NCBI GenBank assembly: GCA_963643375.1 | Contig: CAVIKW010000001.1 | Span: forward strand, 1-64,000 | Reading direction: 5' to 3' | Length of the DNA stretch: 64,000 nt | DNA from: Flexilinea sp963643375 | GTDB taxonomy: Bacteria > Chloroflexota > Anaerolineae > Anaerolineales > Anaerolineaceae | In this document: positions 45,044-52,792 of the stretch, piece by piece | Numbering within the stretch: the first letter of the stretch is position 1 | Layout of the letters: each line of letters begins with the position of its first letter | Position numbers and translations under genes: made by a program | The notes under the pieces: model-generated | Database searches by the model: none | The model's input: only the letters and a program-made list of their open reading frames with translations | What the model was told of the DNA's origin: nothing

Positions 45044-46597
45044 TCAGCGGGGCGGAAGCGGCGTCGGAACGATGTGCGGCTGCTGCTTGGGTCCGCCGGT
45101 ATTCGTGTATGTAAAGACGTAGCTGACGGTTTTCGTACCGCGGGCAACGATGCCGTAGGTGTAGTCGCCTTTCCCGCCTCCCGGGCACATAACAATGGAG
45201 CCGGAGGGGTTATAGGTGCGGTAGAAGACTTTGTTGTTGATGGAGAGGCTGATATCGGTGGAGTCCGTCACCGTGATGTCGGTGGAGTCCGTCACCGTCC
45301 AGTAGACGGTCGGGCAGAATCCGTTGTCGCCTTTGTAATAATTCGGCTGGAAGCGGGTGATGACCGGAGAGGCGCCGACAACCGGGGCCGAGACCTGCTC
45401 TTCCGTGACGATGATGTTCACATCCAGCGTGGGACCGAAGAACGTTCCGTCCGGGGCGCGCATCTGGAAGTAGCCGACGTACTGTCCCGTGGCCTGCGGA
45501 GCTTCCATATCCATGGAGACTTCGACGACCGTTCCCGGGATGGTGCGCTGGGGGATGACCGCCGCGCGTCCGCCCATGTAATCGCCGCTGACGAACTCGA
45601 TGGTGTAGCCCTCGTACCATTTGCACGAGCCGTTGTTATACAGGCGCCAAATCTTCGTGAATTTCTGCCCCGGGTTCACCTTCGTCCCGTCCTGGATGGA
45701 GACGTCCGCCATGAAGACCATGACGTTCTTGCAATTCGCGGGCTGGTCGACCGGCGGGATGGGTGTCGCGGTCGGGGCGGGGACGTTCTGCGCGGCCTGT
45801 GCCTGAAGTTCGGAAGAACGGGAGATGAGGATCTCCGCTTCCTCGCCGCCGGCGGAATACTTGTCGATAAGCTGCTGCAGGGTGCCGTCGCTGCGCATAG
45901 CGTTCAAGGCGGCGTCGACTTTGTCAATCAATGCCTGATTATCAATCGCGGCGCCGAAAACGTAGTTCTCAACCGCGGCGCTGTCATTGACGATCTTGAA
46001 GCTGCCGCCGGCTTTGTAATCCTCCTCGTAGGTATCCTTATCCAGCATAACGAGGTCGAGAGAGCCGTTTTTCAGGGCTTTCATGGCTGCGTCGATGGTG
46101 GCGTACGTGAAGACGGACTGCGTGCTGATCAGGCCTTCGCCGACGAGGTTCGTTTTGACCCACTGGTCAAAGCTGGAACCGCGCTGGACGCCGACGCGCA
46201 TGTCCTTCAGTTCCGCGCCGGCGAGCGAATTCGGGAGGCCCGAATTGACGGAAGCGGCGAGGACAGCGTTGCCGGAATAGTAAACCGTGGAGAGGGCCGC
46301 CCATTCGGCGCGTTCCGCCGTGACGGAGATGCCGCCCGCGATGAGGTCGACCTGTCCGACTTCGAGGGAATCCTTCAGGCCGTCGAATGCCATATCGTAA
46401 TAGCGCATCGTCAGCCCGGCGCGTTCCCCGACTTCATTTAAAATGTCGATATCCAAACCGGTGAGGTTGTAATTGGAATCATAGTAAACAAACGGCCGAT
46501 ATTCGGCGGATGTGCCGACGTTCACAGTCTCCGCGGAAGCGGCGCAGACGGTCACGAGAACGGCGCAAAGCAGCAAAACCGAGCAGAGTCTCTTCAT
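45044..46597 (-). CDS. Secreted solute-binding domain fused to NBR1-Ig domain (protein A)
   Basis: 517 residues. Signal peptide 1-22 (ends CAASA, no lipobox), family 3 solute-binding domain (about 25-250: VGTSAEYRPFVYYD, DLIAGGISVTAERAEW, DLVMLDKDTYEE), a short APTATPIPP linker, an NBR1-type Ig domain (about 290-400: GQKFTKIWRLYNNGSCKWYEGY), and a C-terminal beta domain (about 415-510) with a CPTVYW motif. That last domain contains an in-frame duplication of 8 codons (TVTDSTDI twice; 45251-45298). It is divergent from a close paralogue at 46764. No ABC permease is nearby, so transport is not implied. M42 peptidase follows. Confidence 0.8.
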   Translation of the reverse strand: MKRLCSVLLLCAVLVTVCAASAETVNVGTSAEYRPFVYYDSNYNLTGLDIDILNEVGERAGLTMRYYDMAFDGLKDSLEVGQVDLIAGGISVTAERAEWAALSTVYYSGNAVLAASVNSGLPNSLAGAELKDMRVGVQRGSSFDQWVKTNLVGEGLISTQSVFTYATIDAAMKALKNGSLDLVMLDKDTYEEDYKAGGSFKIVNDSAAVENYVFGAAIDNQALIDKVDAALNAMRSDGTLQQLIDKYSAGGEEAEILISRSSELQAQAAQNVPAPTATPIPPVDQPANCKNVMVFMADVSIQDGTKVNPGQKFTKIWRLYNNGSCKWYEGYTIEFVSGDYMGGRAAVIPQRTIPGTVVEVSMDMEAPQATGQYVGYFQMRAPDGTFFGPTLDVNIIVTEEQVSAPVVGASPVITRFQPNYYKGDNGFCPTVYWTVTDSTDITVTDSTDISLSINNKVFYRTYNPSGSIVMCPGGGKGDYTYGIVARGTKTVSYVFTYTNTGGPKQQPHIVPTPLPPR

Positions 46598-46763
46598 GGC
46601 TGTTACCTTCCTAAAATGTATGAATTCTCTCTTATTATAGCTGTAATTCCGCGGATATGCGCGGTATTTGTCTTATAATAAAAGCACTGGTTGAAACCTT
46701 TCATGCGGAAAACCGTATTAGGTTTAGAGAGAAACACAATTACTGAATAGTGAGGAATGTGTT
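46598..46763. promoter_or_regulatory. Divergent promoter region of the solute-binding/NBR1-Ig pair
   Basis: Holds TATAAT on the minus strand (46634-46639, toward 45044) and TATAAT on the plus strand (about 46673-46678, toward 46764), about 35 bp apart. The paralogues may thus be controlled together. -35 boxes are weak on both strands. Confidence 0.5.
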
Positions 46764-48743
46764 ATGAAGAAATTTTTATTGTTTGTTGTCATGATGATCT
46801 GCGCGTTCGCGTTCACGGCTGTTTACGCCGATGACCTGGCGGACGTTCAGGCTGCGGGGGTGCTGAATTTCGGTACGTCCCCTTATTATATTCCGTTCGC
46901 TTATTACGATGAGTCCGGCGAAATGACCGGCATCGATGTCGCCCTGATGCAGGAAGTCGCCCGCCGTATGGGCGTCAGCCTGAAGAAGACGGATATCGCC
47001 TTCGACGGCTTGATTGACTCCCTCGAAATCGGCCAGGTGGATGTCATCGGCGGCGCGCTGACGAAGAACGATGAACGCGCGGAACGCATTGACTTCACCC
47101 GCATTTATTACAACGGCTCCGCGCTGTTCGTATCCAAAGCGGGCAAGACCGCCTCGGCGTCCGGCTACGAAGCTTTCCGCAACACCAAACTCGGCGTTGA
47201 AAAAGGTACGAGCTTCGAGCAGTGGATCCGCACGAATCTGGTGAACGGCGGCATCGTCAGCACCCGCAACGTCTACACCTATTCCAAGGTCTCCGATGCC
47301 ATGTCCGCGCTGGACCGCGGCGACGTTGATGCCGTGCTGATGGATCAGGATATCTATGAAGATCTCTACGCCAAGTCCGGCAAGTACACTGCCTACTACA
47401 GCGATGTGACGAAAGAGAACTACGCCTTCGGCTGCCGCAAGAACTCCACGCTGACCACCGTCATCAACGGCCACCTGACCGATATGATTAAGGACGGCAC
47501 CGCCCAGACGATCGCGAACCGCTTCTTCCAGACGGATTACTCCTCCGTTGTCACTTCTGTCGCGCGCCCGAGCCAGATCGCCACGCCGACCGCTTCCGCG
47601 AGCGCTTCCGTGATCATCCCGACCGCCGCACCTTCCACCTGCGTCAACTCGATGTCCTTCGTCAAGGATGTTACCATCACCGACGGCCATCAGGTCAAAC
47701 CGGGTGAGAGATTCACGAAGACTTGGCGTATCTATAACAACGGTACCTGCACTTGGACCCCGGCGTACTCCTTCGTGTATGTCTCCGGCGACCAGATGAG
47801 CGGCCGCAACATCAACATCCCGACCAATGTCGCCCCGGGCCAGACGATTGATATCTCCGTCGATATGATCGCCCCGAACGGCAACGGCACCTACCGCGGC
47901 TATTGGCAGATGCGCGGCTCCAACAATGTGAACTTCGGCGCCACGATCTGGTGCAAGATCCGCGTCCAGGGCAGCGCCCCCGCTCCGACCGCGACCCCGC
48001 GCCCGCAGGACGGCCAGAAGGCGGTCTACCCGTCCGTTGAGTACTTCTACCCGGATGCCTATTCCGGTGTGACCGGCGGCTGCCCGACTGTCTACTGGGG
48101 CACCAAGAACGCGAACACGGTCATCGTTACCGTTGACGGCGTCACCGCGAACACGTCCTACAATGCCTACAGCCAGGCGGTGATCTGCTCCTCCGCGTTC
48201 AATACACCCGGTACGCACACTATCCAGTTGATCGCCCGCAATGTTGTCGACGACACGTATTCTTCCTTTGGGTACACGGTGTATGCCGATTCGAAGGAAG
48301 ACGGACAGAAAGACATCCGCCCGTCGATTGACTACTTCTACCCGGATTATTACACCGGTATCGCCGGCGGCTGCCCGACCGTCTACTGGGGAACTTCGAA
48401 CGCGGACATGATTTACATCACCGTTGACGGCGCCACCGCGACGACCTCCTCGAATGCCTCCGGCGCGGCTGTTGTCTGCTCCTCCAAACTCGACAGCGCC
48501 GGCAGCCACACCATCGAGCTGCTCGCCCGCAATGTGGTCGACGACACGTATTCATCCTTCGGGTACACGACCTACACGGTCAACCCGGATCCGGTCTACG
48601 TCAACGACCCGGTCACCTACTCGGATGACTCCACGGTCTATTACGATGACTCGGACACCTATTATGACGATGACACCAACTTCGTGGATGACTGCCTCGT
48701 CTATGATGACGAGACGGATACCTGGTACTCGATTTGCGAGTAA
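46764..48743 (+). CDS. Secreted solute-binding domain fused to NBR1-Ig and repeated C-terminal domains (protein B)
   Basis: 659 residues. Signal peptide (about 1-22, AVYA), family 3 solute-binding domain (about 25-255: FGTSPYYIPFAYYDESGEM, DVIGGALTKNDERAE), Ser/Thr/Pro linker, NBR1-type Ig domain (about 292-405: GERFTKTWRIYNNGTCTWTP), then two copies of a beta domain (about 415-505 and 511-603), each with GGCPTVYWGT and a second cysteine. The last 55 residues are rich in Asp and Tyr (YYDDSDTYYDDDT), perhaps calcium-binding. It shares architecture with the divergent gene at 45044. Ribosome site TGAGGAAT; terminator after the gene. Confidence 0.8.
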   Translation: MKKFLLFVVMMICAFAFTAVYADDLADVQAAGVLNFGTSPYYIPFAYYDESGEMTGIDVALMQEVARRMGVSLKKTDIAFDGLIDSLEIGQVDVIGGALTKNDERAERIDFTRIYYNGSALFVSKAGKTASASGYEAFRNTKLGVEKGTSFEQWIRTNLVNGGIVSTRNVYTYSKVSDAMSALDRGDVDAVLMDQDIYEDLYAKSGKYTAYYSDVTKENYAFGCRKNSTLTTVINGHLTDMIKDGTAQTIANRFFQTDYSSVVTSVARPSQIATPTASASASVIIPTAAPSTCVNSMSFVKDVTITDGHQVKPGERFTKTWRIYNNGTCTWTPAYSFVYVSGDQMSGRNINIPTNVAPGQTIDISVDMIAPNGNGTYRGYWQMRGSNNVNFGATIWCKIRVQGSAPAPTATPRPQDGQKAVYPSVEYFYPDAYSGVTGGCPTVYWGTKNANTVIVTVDGVTANTSYNAYSQAVICSSAFNTPGTHTIQLIARNVVDDTYSSFGYTVYADSKEDGQKDIRPSIDYFYPDYYTGIAGGCPTVYWGTSNADMIYITVDGATATTSSNASGAAVVCSSKLDSAGSHTIELLARNVVDDTYSSFGYTTYTVNPDPVYVNDPVTYSDDSTVYYDDSDTYYDDDTNFVDDCLVYDDETDTWYSICE

Positions 48744-48756
48744 GTGAAACAACAAA

Positions 48757-48791
48757 AAAGACTGCCGCTGAAATTCGCGGCAGTCTTTTTT
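48757..48791 (+). terminator. Terminator of protein B gene
   Basis: Stem AGACTGCCGC / GCGGCAGTCT with a 7-8 nt loop and a six-T tail. Confidence 0.88.
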
Positions 48792-48820
48792 GATTTTACA
48801 GCCGCGGATCTTCAATGCCT

Positions 48821-48849
48821 TTGACGCGGCTGTTCGAATTCGCTATAAT
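48821..48849 (+). promoter_or_regulatory. Promoter of the MATE transporter gene
   Basis: -35 TTGACG (48821-48826), 17-bp spacer, -10 TATAAT (48844-48849): the best consensus promoter in the window. Confidence 0.82.
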
Positions 48850-48892
48850 AGGGTCGGAATGTGATTTATAACTTACGCTTCGGAGGCGAATT

Positions 48893-50239
48893 TTGAATCG
48901 TGATTTAACCAAGGGACCGGTCGTCAAGTCCATGCTGCTGTTTGCCATCCCGCTGATTTTGGGAGACCTGCTGCAGCAATGCTACAACATCGCCGACACG
49001 TTGATTGTCGGGCAGTTCCTCGGGGCGAACGCGCTCGCGGCGGTCGGGTCGTCCTTTACGCTGATGACCTTCCTGACCTCCATCATTCTCGGACTGTGCA
49101 TGGGGAGCGGGGCGCTGTTCTCGATGCGTTTCGGACAGCGGGATGAGAAGGCGCTCCACGAGAATATCTGCGCGTCGTTCTTCTTTATCGCGGCTGTCTC
49201 CGTGCTGCTGAATGTCCTCTCGTACGTCTGCCTGGACGGACTGCGGACGTTCCTCCGCGTCCCGGATGAGGTCTGGGGCGATATGCGGAATTACCTCTTC
49301 GTGATCTTCATGGGGCTCCCGGCGATTTTCCTTTATAACTACTTCGCCGCCTTCCTGCGGGCGATCGGGAATTCCGTCATTCCGATGATCTTCCTGGCGG
49401 TTTCGTCCGTGATGAATATCGGCCTCGACCTTTGGTTCGTGCTCGGGCTGAAGCGGGGCGTCGCCGGCGCCGCGGAGGCGACCGTCATTGCCCAATACTT
49501 CTCGGGGATCGGCATTGCCGTTTATACCCTGCTCTGCTATCCCGAATCCCGCGCGGTCAAGAATATCCGCAGCCTGCGGCGGGAACGCGTTCACGAGGTG
49601 ATTTCCTTCTCCACGCTGACCTGCGTCCAGCAGTCCGTCATGAATCTCGGCATTCTGATGGTGCAGGGCCTTGTCAACAGCTTCGGCACCGTCGTGATGG
49701 CAGCCTTCGCCGCGGGTGTGAAGATTGACGCCTTCGCTTACATGCCGGTGCAGGACTTCGGCAACGCCTTCTCGACCTTCATCGCGCAGAATTACGGCGC
49801 CAAAGAGCGTTCGCGGATTCGCTCCGGGCTGAAGAGCGCGATGCGGATCACGATCGGGTTTGGCGCGGCGATCTCGGTGCTCGTCTTCATATTCGCCGAG
49901 CCGCTGATGAAGATCTTCGTCGATGCCGGGGAGACAGCGATTATCGCGGAGGGCATTCGCTACCTGCGGATCGAGGGCGCGTTTTACTTCGGCATCGGGG
50001 TACTCTTCCTGCTCTACGGCCTCTACCGCGCGCTCGGCAAGCCGGGCATGAGCGTCGTCCTGACGGTCATCTCCCTGGGCACCCGCGTGGCGCTCGCGTA
50101 CCTGCTGTCGTCGGTGCCCGCGTTCGGCGTCACCGGCATCTGGTGGTCCGTCCCCATCGGCTGGATCCTCGCGGACACGGTCGGCCTGCTGTATTTCAAG
50201 GCGAACAAAGAGAAGCTCCTCTCGTGGAAAGAGCAGTAA
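48893..50239 (+). CDS. MATE family efflux transporter
   Basis: 448 residues starting at TTG 48893, preceded by CGGAGGCG. About 12 membrane helices in two homologous halves. The opening DLTKGPVVKSMLLFAIPLILGDLLQQCYNIADTLIVG is shown here only in parts: KGPVVKSMLLFAIPL and CYNIADTLIVGQFLG are typical of the DinF/NorM-like branch, and the second half repeats this pattern near AFSTFIAQNYGAK. Such proteins export cationic drugs or metabolites using Na+ or H+ gradients. It is a single-gene unit with its own promoter and terminator. Substrate unknown. Confidence 0.9.
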   Translation: MNRDLTKGPVVKSMLLFAIPLILGDLLQQCYNIADTLIVGQFLGANALAAVGSSFTLMTFLTSIILGLCMGSGALFSMRFGQRDEKALHENICASFFFIAAVSVLLNVLSYVCLDGLRTFLRVPDEVWGDMRNYLFVIFMGLPAIFLYNYFAAFLRAIGNSVIPMIFLAVSSVMNIGLDLWFVLGLKRGVAGAAEATVIAQYFSGIGIAVYTLLCYPESRAVKNIRSLRRERVHEVISFSTLTCVQQSVMNLGILMVQGLVNSFGTVVMAAFAAGVKIDAFAYMPVQDFGNAFSTFIAQNYGAKERSRIRSGLKSAMRITIGFGAAISVLVFIFAEPLMKIFVDAGETAIIAEGIRYLRIEGAFYFGIGVLFLLYGLYRALGKPGMSVVLTVISLGTRVALAYLLSSVPAFGVTGIWWSVPIGWILADTVGLLYFKANKEKLLSWKEQ

Positions 50240-50258
50240 TTTCCTCTGAAAATCCATC

Positions 50259-50289
50259 GCCCCCGATTCTCTGTCGGGGGCTGCTTTTT
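50259..50289 (+). terminator. Terminator of the MATE gene
   Basis: Stem GCCCCCGA / TCGGGGGC (50259-50266, 50274-50281), 7-nt loop, then TGC and five T. Confidence 0.82.
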
Positions 50290-50362
50290 CGCCGGATGGA
50301 ACTTCGGCGGGATTCGTATCGTATAATTGAGAAAGAAATCTACCCGGATAGAGGTTGCAGCT

Positions 50363-51049
50363 ATGAAACGATTATTTGTAATTATTGCATTCGCCGTGCT
50401 GGTATTCGGCGCGTTGAGCGTATCCGCGGATGACGGATTCATCCTCTTGGAAGGCGGTACCGTCACCCTCGGCAGCCCGGAGACGGAGCGCATGCGTGAG
50501 GGAGACGAGACGCTTCACGAGGTCACGTTGAGCCCGTTTTACATTGATCCATACGAAGTCACCCAGCGGGACTACGAACGCGTCATGGGGACGAATCCCT
50601 CCGTCTTTCAGGGCGAGGACCTGCCGGTGGACAATGTCACTTGGTATGACGCGGTCAATTACTGCAATGCCCTCAGTGCGGAAGCGGGATTGACGCCGGT
50701 CTATACCGTTGATGGGGACATCGTCACCTGGAACCGATCCGCGGACGGTTACCGTCTGCTGACGGAAGCGGAATGGGAATACGCCTGCCGCGCCGGAACG
50801 GACACCATCTACTCCTTCGGCGATCAAGTCAACTCCGATTACGCGAACTTTCAGGGAAGCTATCCATACCTCATCGAGGAAAACTATGTTTCCCATAAAG
50901 ACCCAACTGTAAAGACAAGCAAGAACCGCGGCGAGACGATCGTCCCCGGTTCCCTGCCGGCGAACGCCTTCGGTATCTATGACAAGCAAGAACCGCGGCA
51001 AGACGATCGCCCCCGGTTCCCTGCCGGCGAACGCCTTCGGTATCTATGA
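50363..51049 (+). CDS. SUMF1-domain secreted protein, N-terminal part of a frameshifted gene
   Basis: 228 residues from ATG 50363, with AGAGG upstream. Signal peptide (about 1-23, ending SVSAD) followed by most of a SUMF1/formylglycine-generating-enzyme-like domain: GGTVTLGSPETERMREGDE, FYIDPYEVTQRDYERVMG, VDNVTWYDAVNYCNAL and YRLLTEAEWEYACRAG. The domain stops early because a 67-bp tandem duplication (50914-51047) shifts the frame; the last 22 or so residues after GIYD are frameshifted. The remainder of the domain (GNVSEWVFDYYG, RGGGY, GFRVAR) is in the next frame from 50979. Removing one repeat copy gives one open frame to 51788. A TATAAT at 50322-50327 is the likely -10. Confidence 0.75.
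   Translation: MKRLFVIIAFAVLVFGALSVSADDGFILLEGGTVTLGSPETERMREGDETLHEVTLSPFYIDPYEVTQRDYERVMGTNPSVFQGEDLPVDNVTWYDAVNYCNALSAEAGLTPVYTVDGDIVTWNRSADGYRLLTEAEWEYACRAGTDTIYSFGDQVNSDYANFQGSYPYLIEENYVSHKDPTVKTSKNRGETIVPGSLPANAFGIYDKQEPRQDDRPRFPAGERLRYL
50914..51047 (+). repeat. 67-bp tandem duplication inside the SUMF1-flavodoxin gene
   Basis: Two adjacent copies (50914-50980 and 50981-51047) that differ at two bases. 67 is one more than a multiple of three, so the duplication causes the frameshift. Confidence 0.93.
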
Positions 51050-51788
51050 CATGCATGGCAATGTCTCCGAATGGGTCTTCGATTACTACGGATCCTACGC
51101 CGGAGGAACCGATCCCTACGGCGCGGACTCCGGACATCTGCGTGTGAACCGCGGCGGCGGGTACAATGACTTCGGTAAGCATCTGCGCTCGGCGTACCGC
51201 TCTGCCATGAATCCCTCCGATCCGGATCAGAATACCGGCTTCCGTGTTGCCCGAAACGCGCAGCCCGGCGAAGGTGCCGTCACAACGACTTATGAGCACA
51301 TGAGTCAAACCCCGGAAGATCCGAAAATTCTCATCGCCTACTTCTCTTACTCCGGCAACACACGGAAGGCGGCGCAGATTATTCAGAGCCTGACCGGCGC
51401 GGACCTCTTCGAGATTCAGATGGAGACCCCTTATGGCGGCGGCATCTATGATGTTACCCAGAAGGACCTGATGAATGAATACCGCCCGCCGCTTGCCTCG
51501 ACTGTGGAGAATTTCGCGGACTACGATGTCATTCTGCTCGGCTATCCGACCTGGTGGGCGACACTGCCGATGCCGGTGGTCAGCTTCCTGGAGTCCTACG
51601 ATTTCACGGGCAAGACTGTCTATTCCTTCAGCTCGCATGGCGGCACCATGTTCGGAGACAGCGTCTCGGACCTCTCGAAGCTGATTCAGAGCGCGTACGT
51701 CGGCGAGGGCTTTGAGTTCAATTACGGAGGCGGGAGCTCCCTTGAGAGCGAATTGAGCGATTGGCTGAAGGAGTGCGGCGTATTATGA
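50979..51788 (+). CDS. SUMF1 C-terminal part plus flavodoxin domain (second part of the frameshifted gene)
   Basis: 269 residues in the shifted frame. The first 110 complete the SUMF1-like domain (GNVSEWVFDYYG, VNRGGGYNDFGK, LRSAYRSA, TGFRVAR). The catalytic cysteine of true formylglycine-generating enzymes is not present in the LRSAYRSA segment, so that activity is unlikely. From about residue 118 a flavodoxin-like domain begins (ILIAYFSYSGNTRKAA, the FMN phosphate loop; then LLGYPTWWATLPMPV and YSFSSHGGTMFGDS). No ribosome site precedes 50979, so it is probably made only when the repeat is lost or by frameshifting. The stop overlaps the next gene by 4 nt. Confidence 0.75.
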   Translation: MTSKNRGKTIAPGSLPANAFGIYDMHGNVSEWVFDYYGSYAGGTDPYGADSGHLRVNRGGGYNDFGKHLRSAYRSAMNPSDPDQNTGFRVARNAQPGEGAVTTTYEHMSQTPEDPKILIAYFSYSGNTRKAAQIIQSLTGADLFEIQMETPYGGGIYDVTQKDLMNEYRPPLASTVENFADYDVILLGYPTWWATLPMPVVSFLESYDFTGKTVYSFSSHGGTMFGDSVSDLSKLIQSAYVGEGFEFNYGGGSSLESELSDWLKECGVL

Positions 51789-52429
51789 AGCGGAAGATTG
51801 CCGTATTCATCGATATCACGATGCTGATCCTGCTCATCCTGCTGATGAACTACATTCCGGGAGCGGGGCTGATGCTGCATGCGAAGATGGGGATCGCCGT
51901 CTTCGTTCTGTTCATCATTCATCACATCCTGAATCTGCACTGGTACAAAACCCTCTTCCGCGGGAAGTATACCTTCCGCCGCGCGCTGCTGACCGGAACG
52001 GATTTCCTGCTCCTGGCGGCAATTATCGCAACAGGCATCAGCGCCGTCATGATCTCTGGGATGGTCTTCACCTTCTCGCGGATTCCGATGGATTTCCGCT
52101 GGAGCTTGATCCACAAGGCGGCCGCCGCTTGGGCTTTTGTCCTGACTGCGTTTCATCTCGGACTGCATTTGCACGGAAAGCTGTGCCGCGTGGAAAAAGG
52201 AAAGGCAGCCGTCCCGATGTTGATTCTTGAGACAGTCCTGCTCGCGCTCGGCGTGTGGTGCTTCGGGCGGCAGGAATTCGGCTTGCGTATGCTGACCGGC
52301 AGCGCGAATAATTTCGTTCAATCCGCAAGCGTGATTCAATGGCTGGAATTGACAGGCATTCTCGCCGGCATCTGCGTCCTCACCCACTTCATCCTCCTGC
52401 TCCACGGACGCGTCCGCAAGCAGGGATGA
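51785..52429 (+). CDS. DUF4405-type membrane protein, probable b-type cytochrome
   Basis: 214 residues from ATG 51785, which overlaps the stop of the flavodoxin gene (ATGA). About five or six membrane helices. Histidines sit in helices in the pattern IIHHILNLHWY, LIHKAAAAWAF, FHLGLHLHG and THFILLLHG, typical of DUF4405 proteins, which are related to haem-binding cytochromes in extracytosolic flavin electron-transfer systems. The translational coupling suggests it passes electrons to or from the exported flavodoxin domain. Partner and direction are unknown. The frame can be read from 51761, but MKRKIAVFIDI is the natural start. Confidence 0.75.
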   Translation: MKRKIAVFIDITMLILLILLMNYIPGAGLMLHAKMGIAVFVLFIIHHILNLHWYKTLFRGKYTFRRALLTGTDFLLLAAIIATGISAVMISGMVFTFSRIPMDFRWSLIHKAAAAWAFVLTAFHLGLHLHGKLCRVEKGKAAVPMLILETVLLALGVWCFGRQEFGLRMLTGSANNFVQSASVIQWLELTGILAGICVLTHFILLLHGRVRKQG

Positions 52430-52458
52430 GGGCTTTATGCCTGTTTTTTCGGAAAAGT

Positions 52459-52486
52459 CTTGATTTTTCGAAAACAGGGTTATAAT
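52459..52486 (+). promoter_or_regulatory. Promoter of the ferredoxin gene
   Basis: CTTGAT (52459-52464) as weak -35, 16-bp spacer, TATAAT (52481-52486) as -10. Leader of about 35 nt with TTGGAGG ribosome site. Confidence 0.65.
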
Positions 52487-52527
52487 TAGGTCGAAGAGTT
52501 AAACCAAGTTCTATTTGGAGGAAAAAT

Positions 52528-52701
52528 ATGGCTTATTCTATTGATAAAGATACCTGTATCGGCTGCGGCGCTTGCGCCGGTGAATGCCCGGTCTCCGCGA
52601 TCAGCGAAGTTGACGGCAAGATGGAAATCGACGAAGCGACCTGCATCAGCTGCGGTTCCTGCGCCGGTGTCTGCCCGGTTGGCGCTCCGAGCGAAGCCTA
52701 A
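52528..52701 (+). CDS. 2[4Fe-4S] ferredoxin
   Basis: 57 residues. Two cysteine clusters each read CIxCGxCAxxCPV (CIGCGACAGECPV and CISCGSCAGVCPV), the ligands of two [4Fe-4S] clusters in a clostridial-type ferredoxin. It carries low-potential electrons in the cytoplasm for oxidoreductases such as pyruvate:ferredoxin oxidoreductase or hydrogenase, which fits an anaerobe. A strong ribosome site (TTGGAGG), a promoter and a terminator make it a single-gene unit. Codon use is of the highly expressed type. It is unlikely to be a dedicated partner of the upstream membrane protein, since transcription is separate. Confidence 0.95.
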   Translation: MAYSIDKDTCIGCGACAGECPVSAISEVDGKMEIDEATCISCGSCAGVCPVGAPSEA

Positions 52702-52723
52702 TCGGTACCCGACAATTGACCAT

Positions 52724-52754
52724 AAAAGCGTCTCAGGCGACTGAGACGCTTTTT
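52724..52754 (+). terminator. Terminator of the ferredoxin gene
   Basis: Stem AAAAGCGTCTCAG / CTGAGACGCTTTT (52724-52736, 52741-52753), GCGA tetraloop, T run. Confidence 0.92.
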
Positions 52755-52779
52755 CCTTATTAACCCCGCGGATTTATTG

Positions 52780-52785
52780 TATAAT
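52780..52785 (+). promoter_or_regulatory. -10 box for a probably leaderless rarA mRNA
   Basis: TATAAT ends 7 nt before ATG 52793. The intervening CAAGGCT is not a usable ribosome site at that distance. Third case in the window with identical spacing. Confidence 0.6.
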
Positions 52786-52792
52786 CAAGGCT

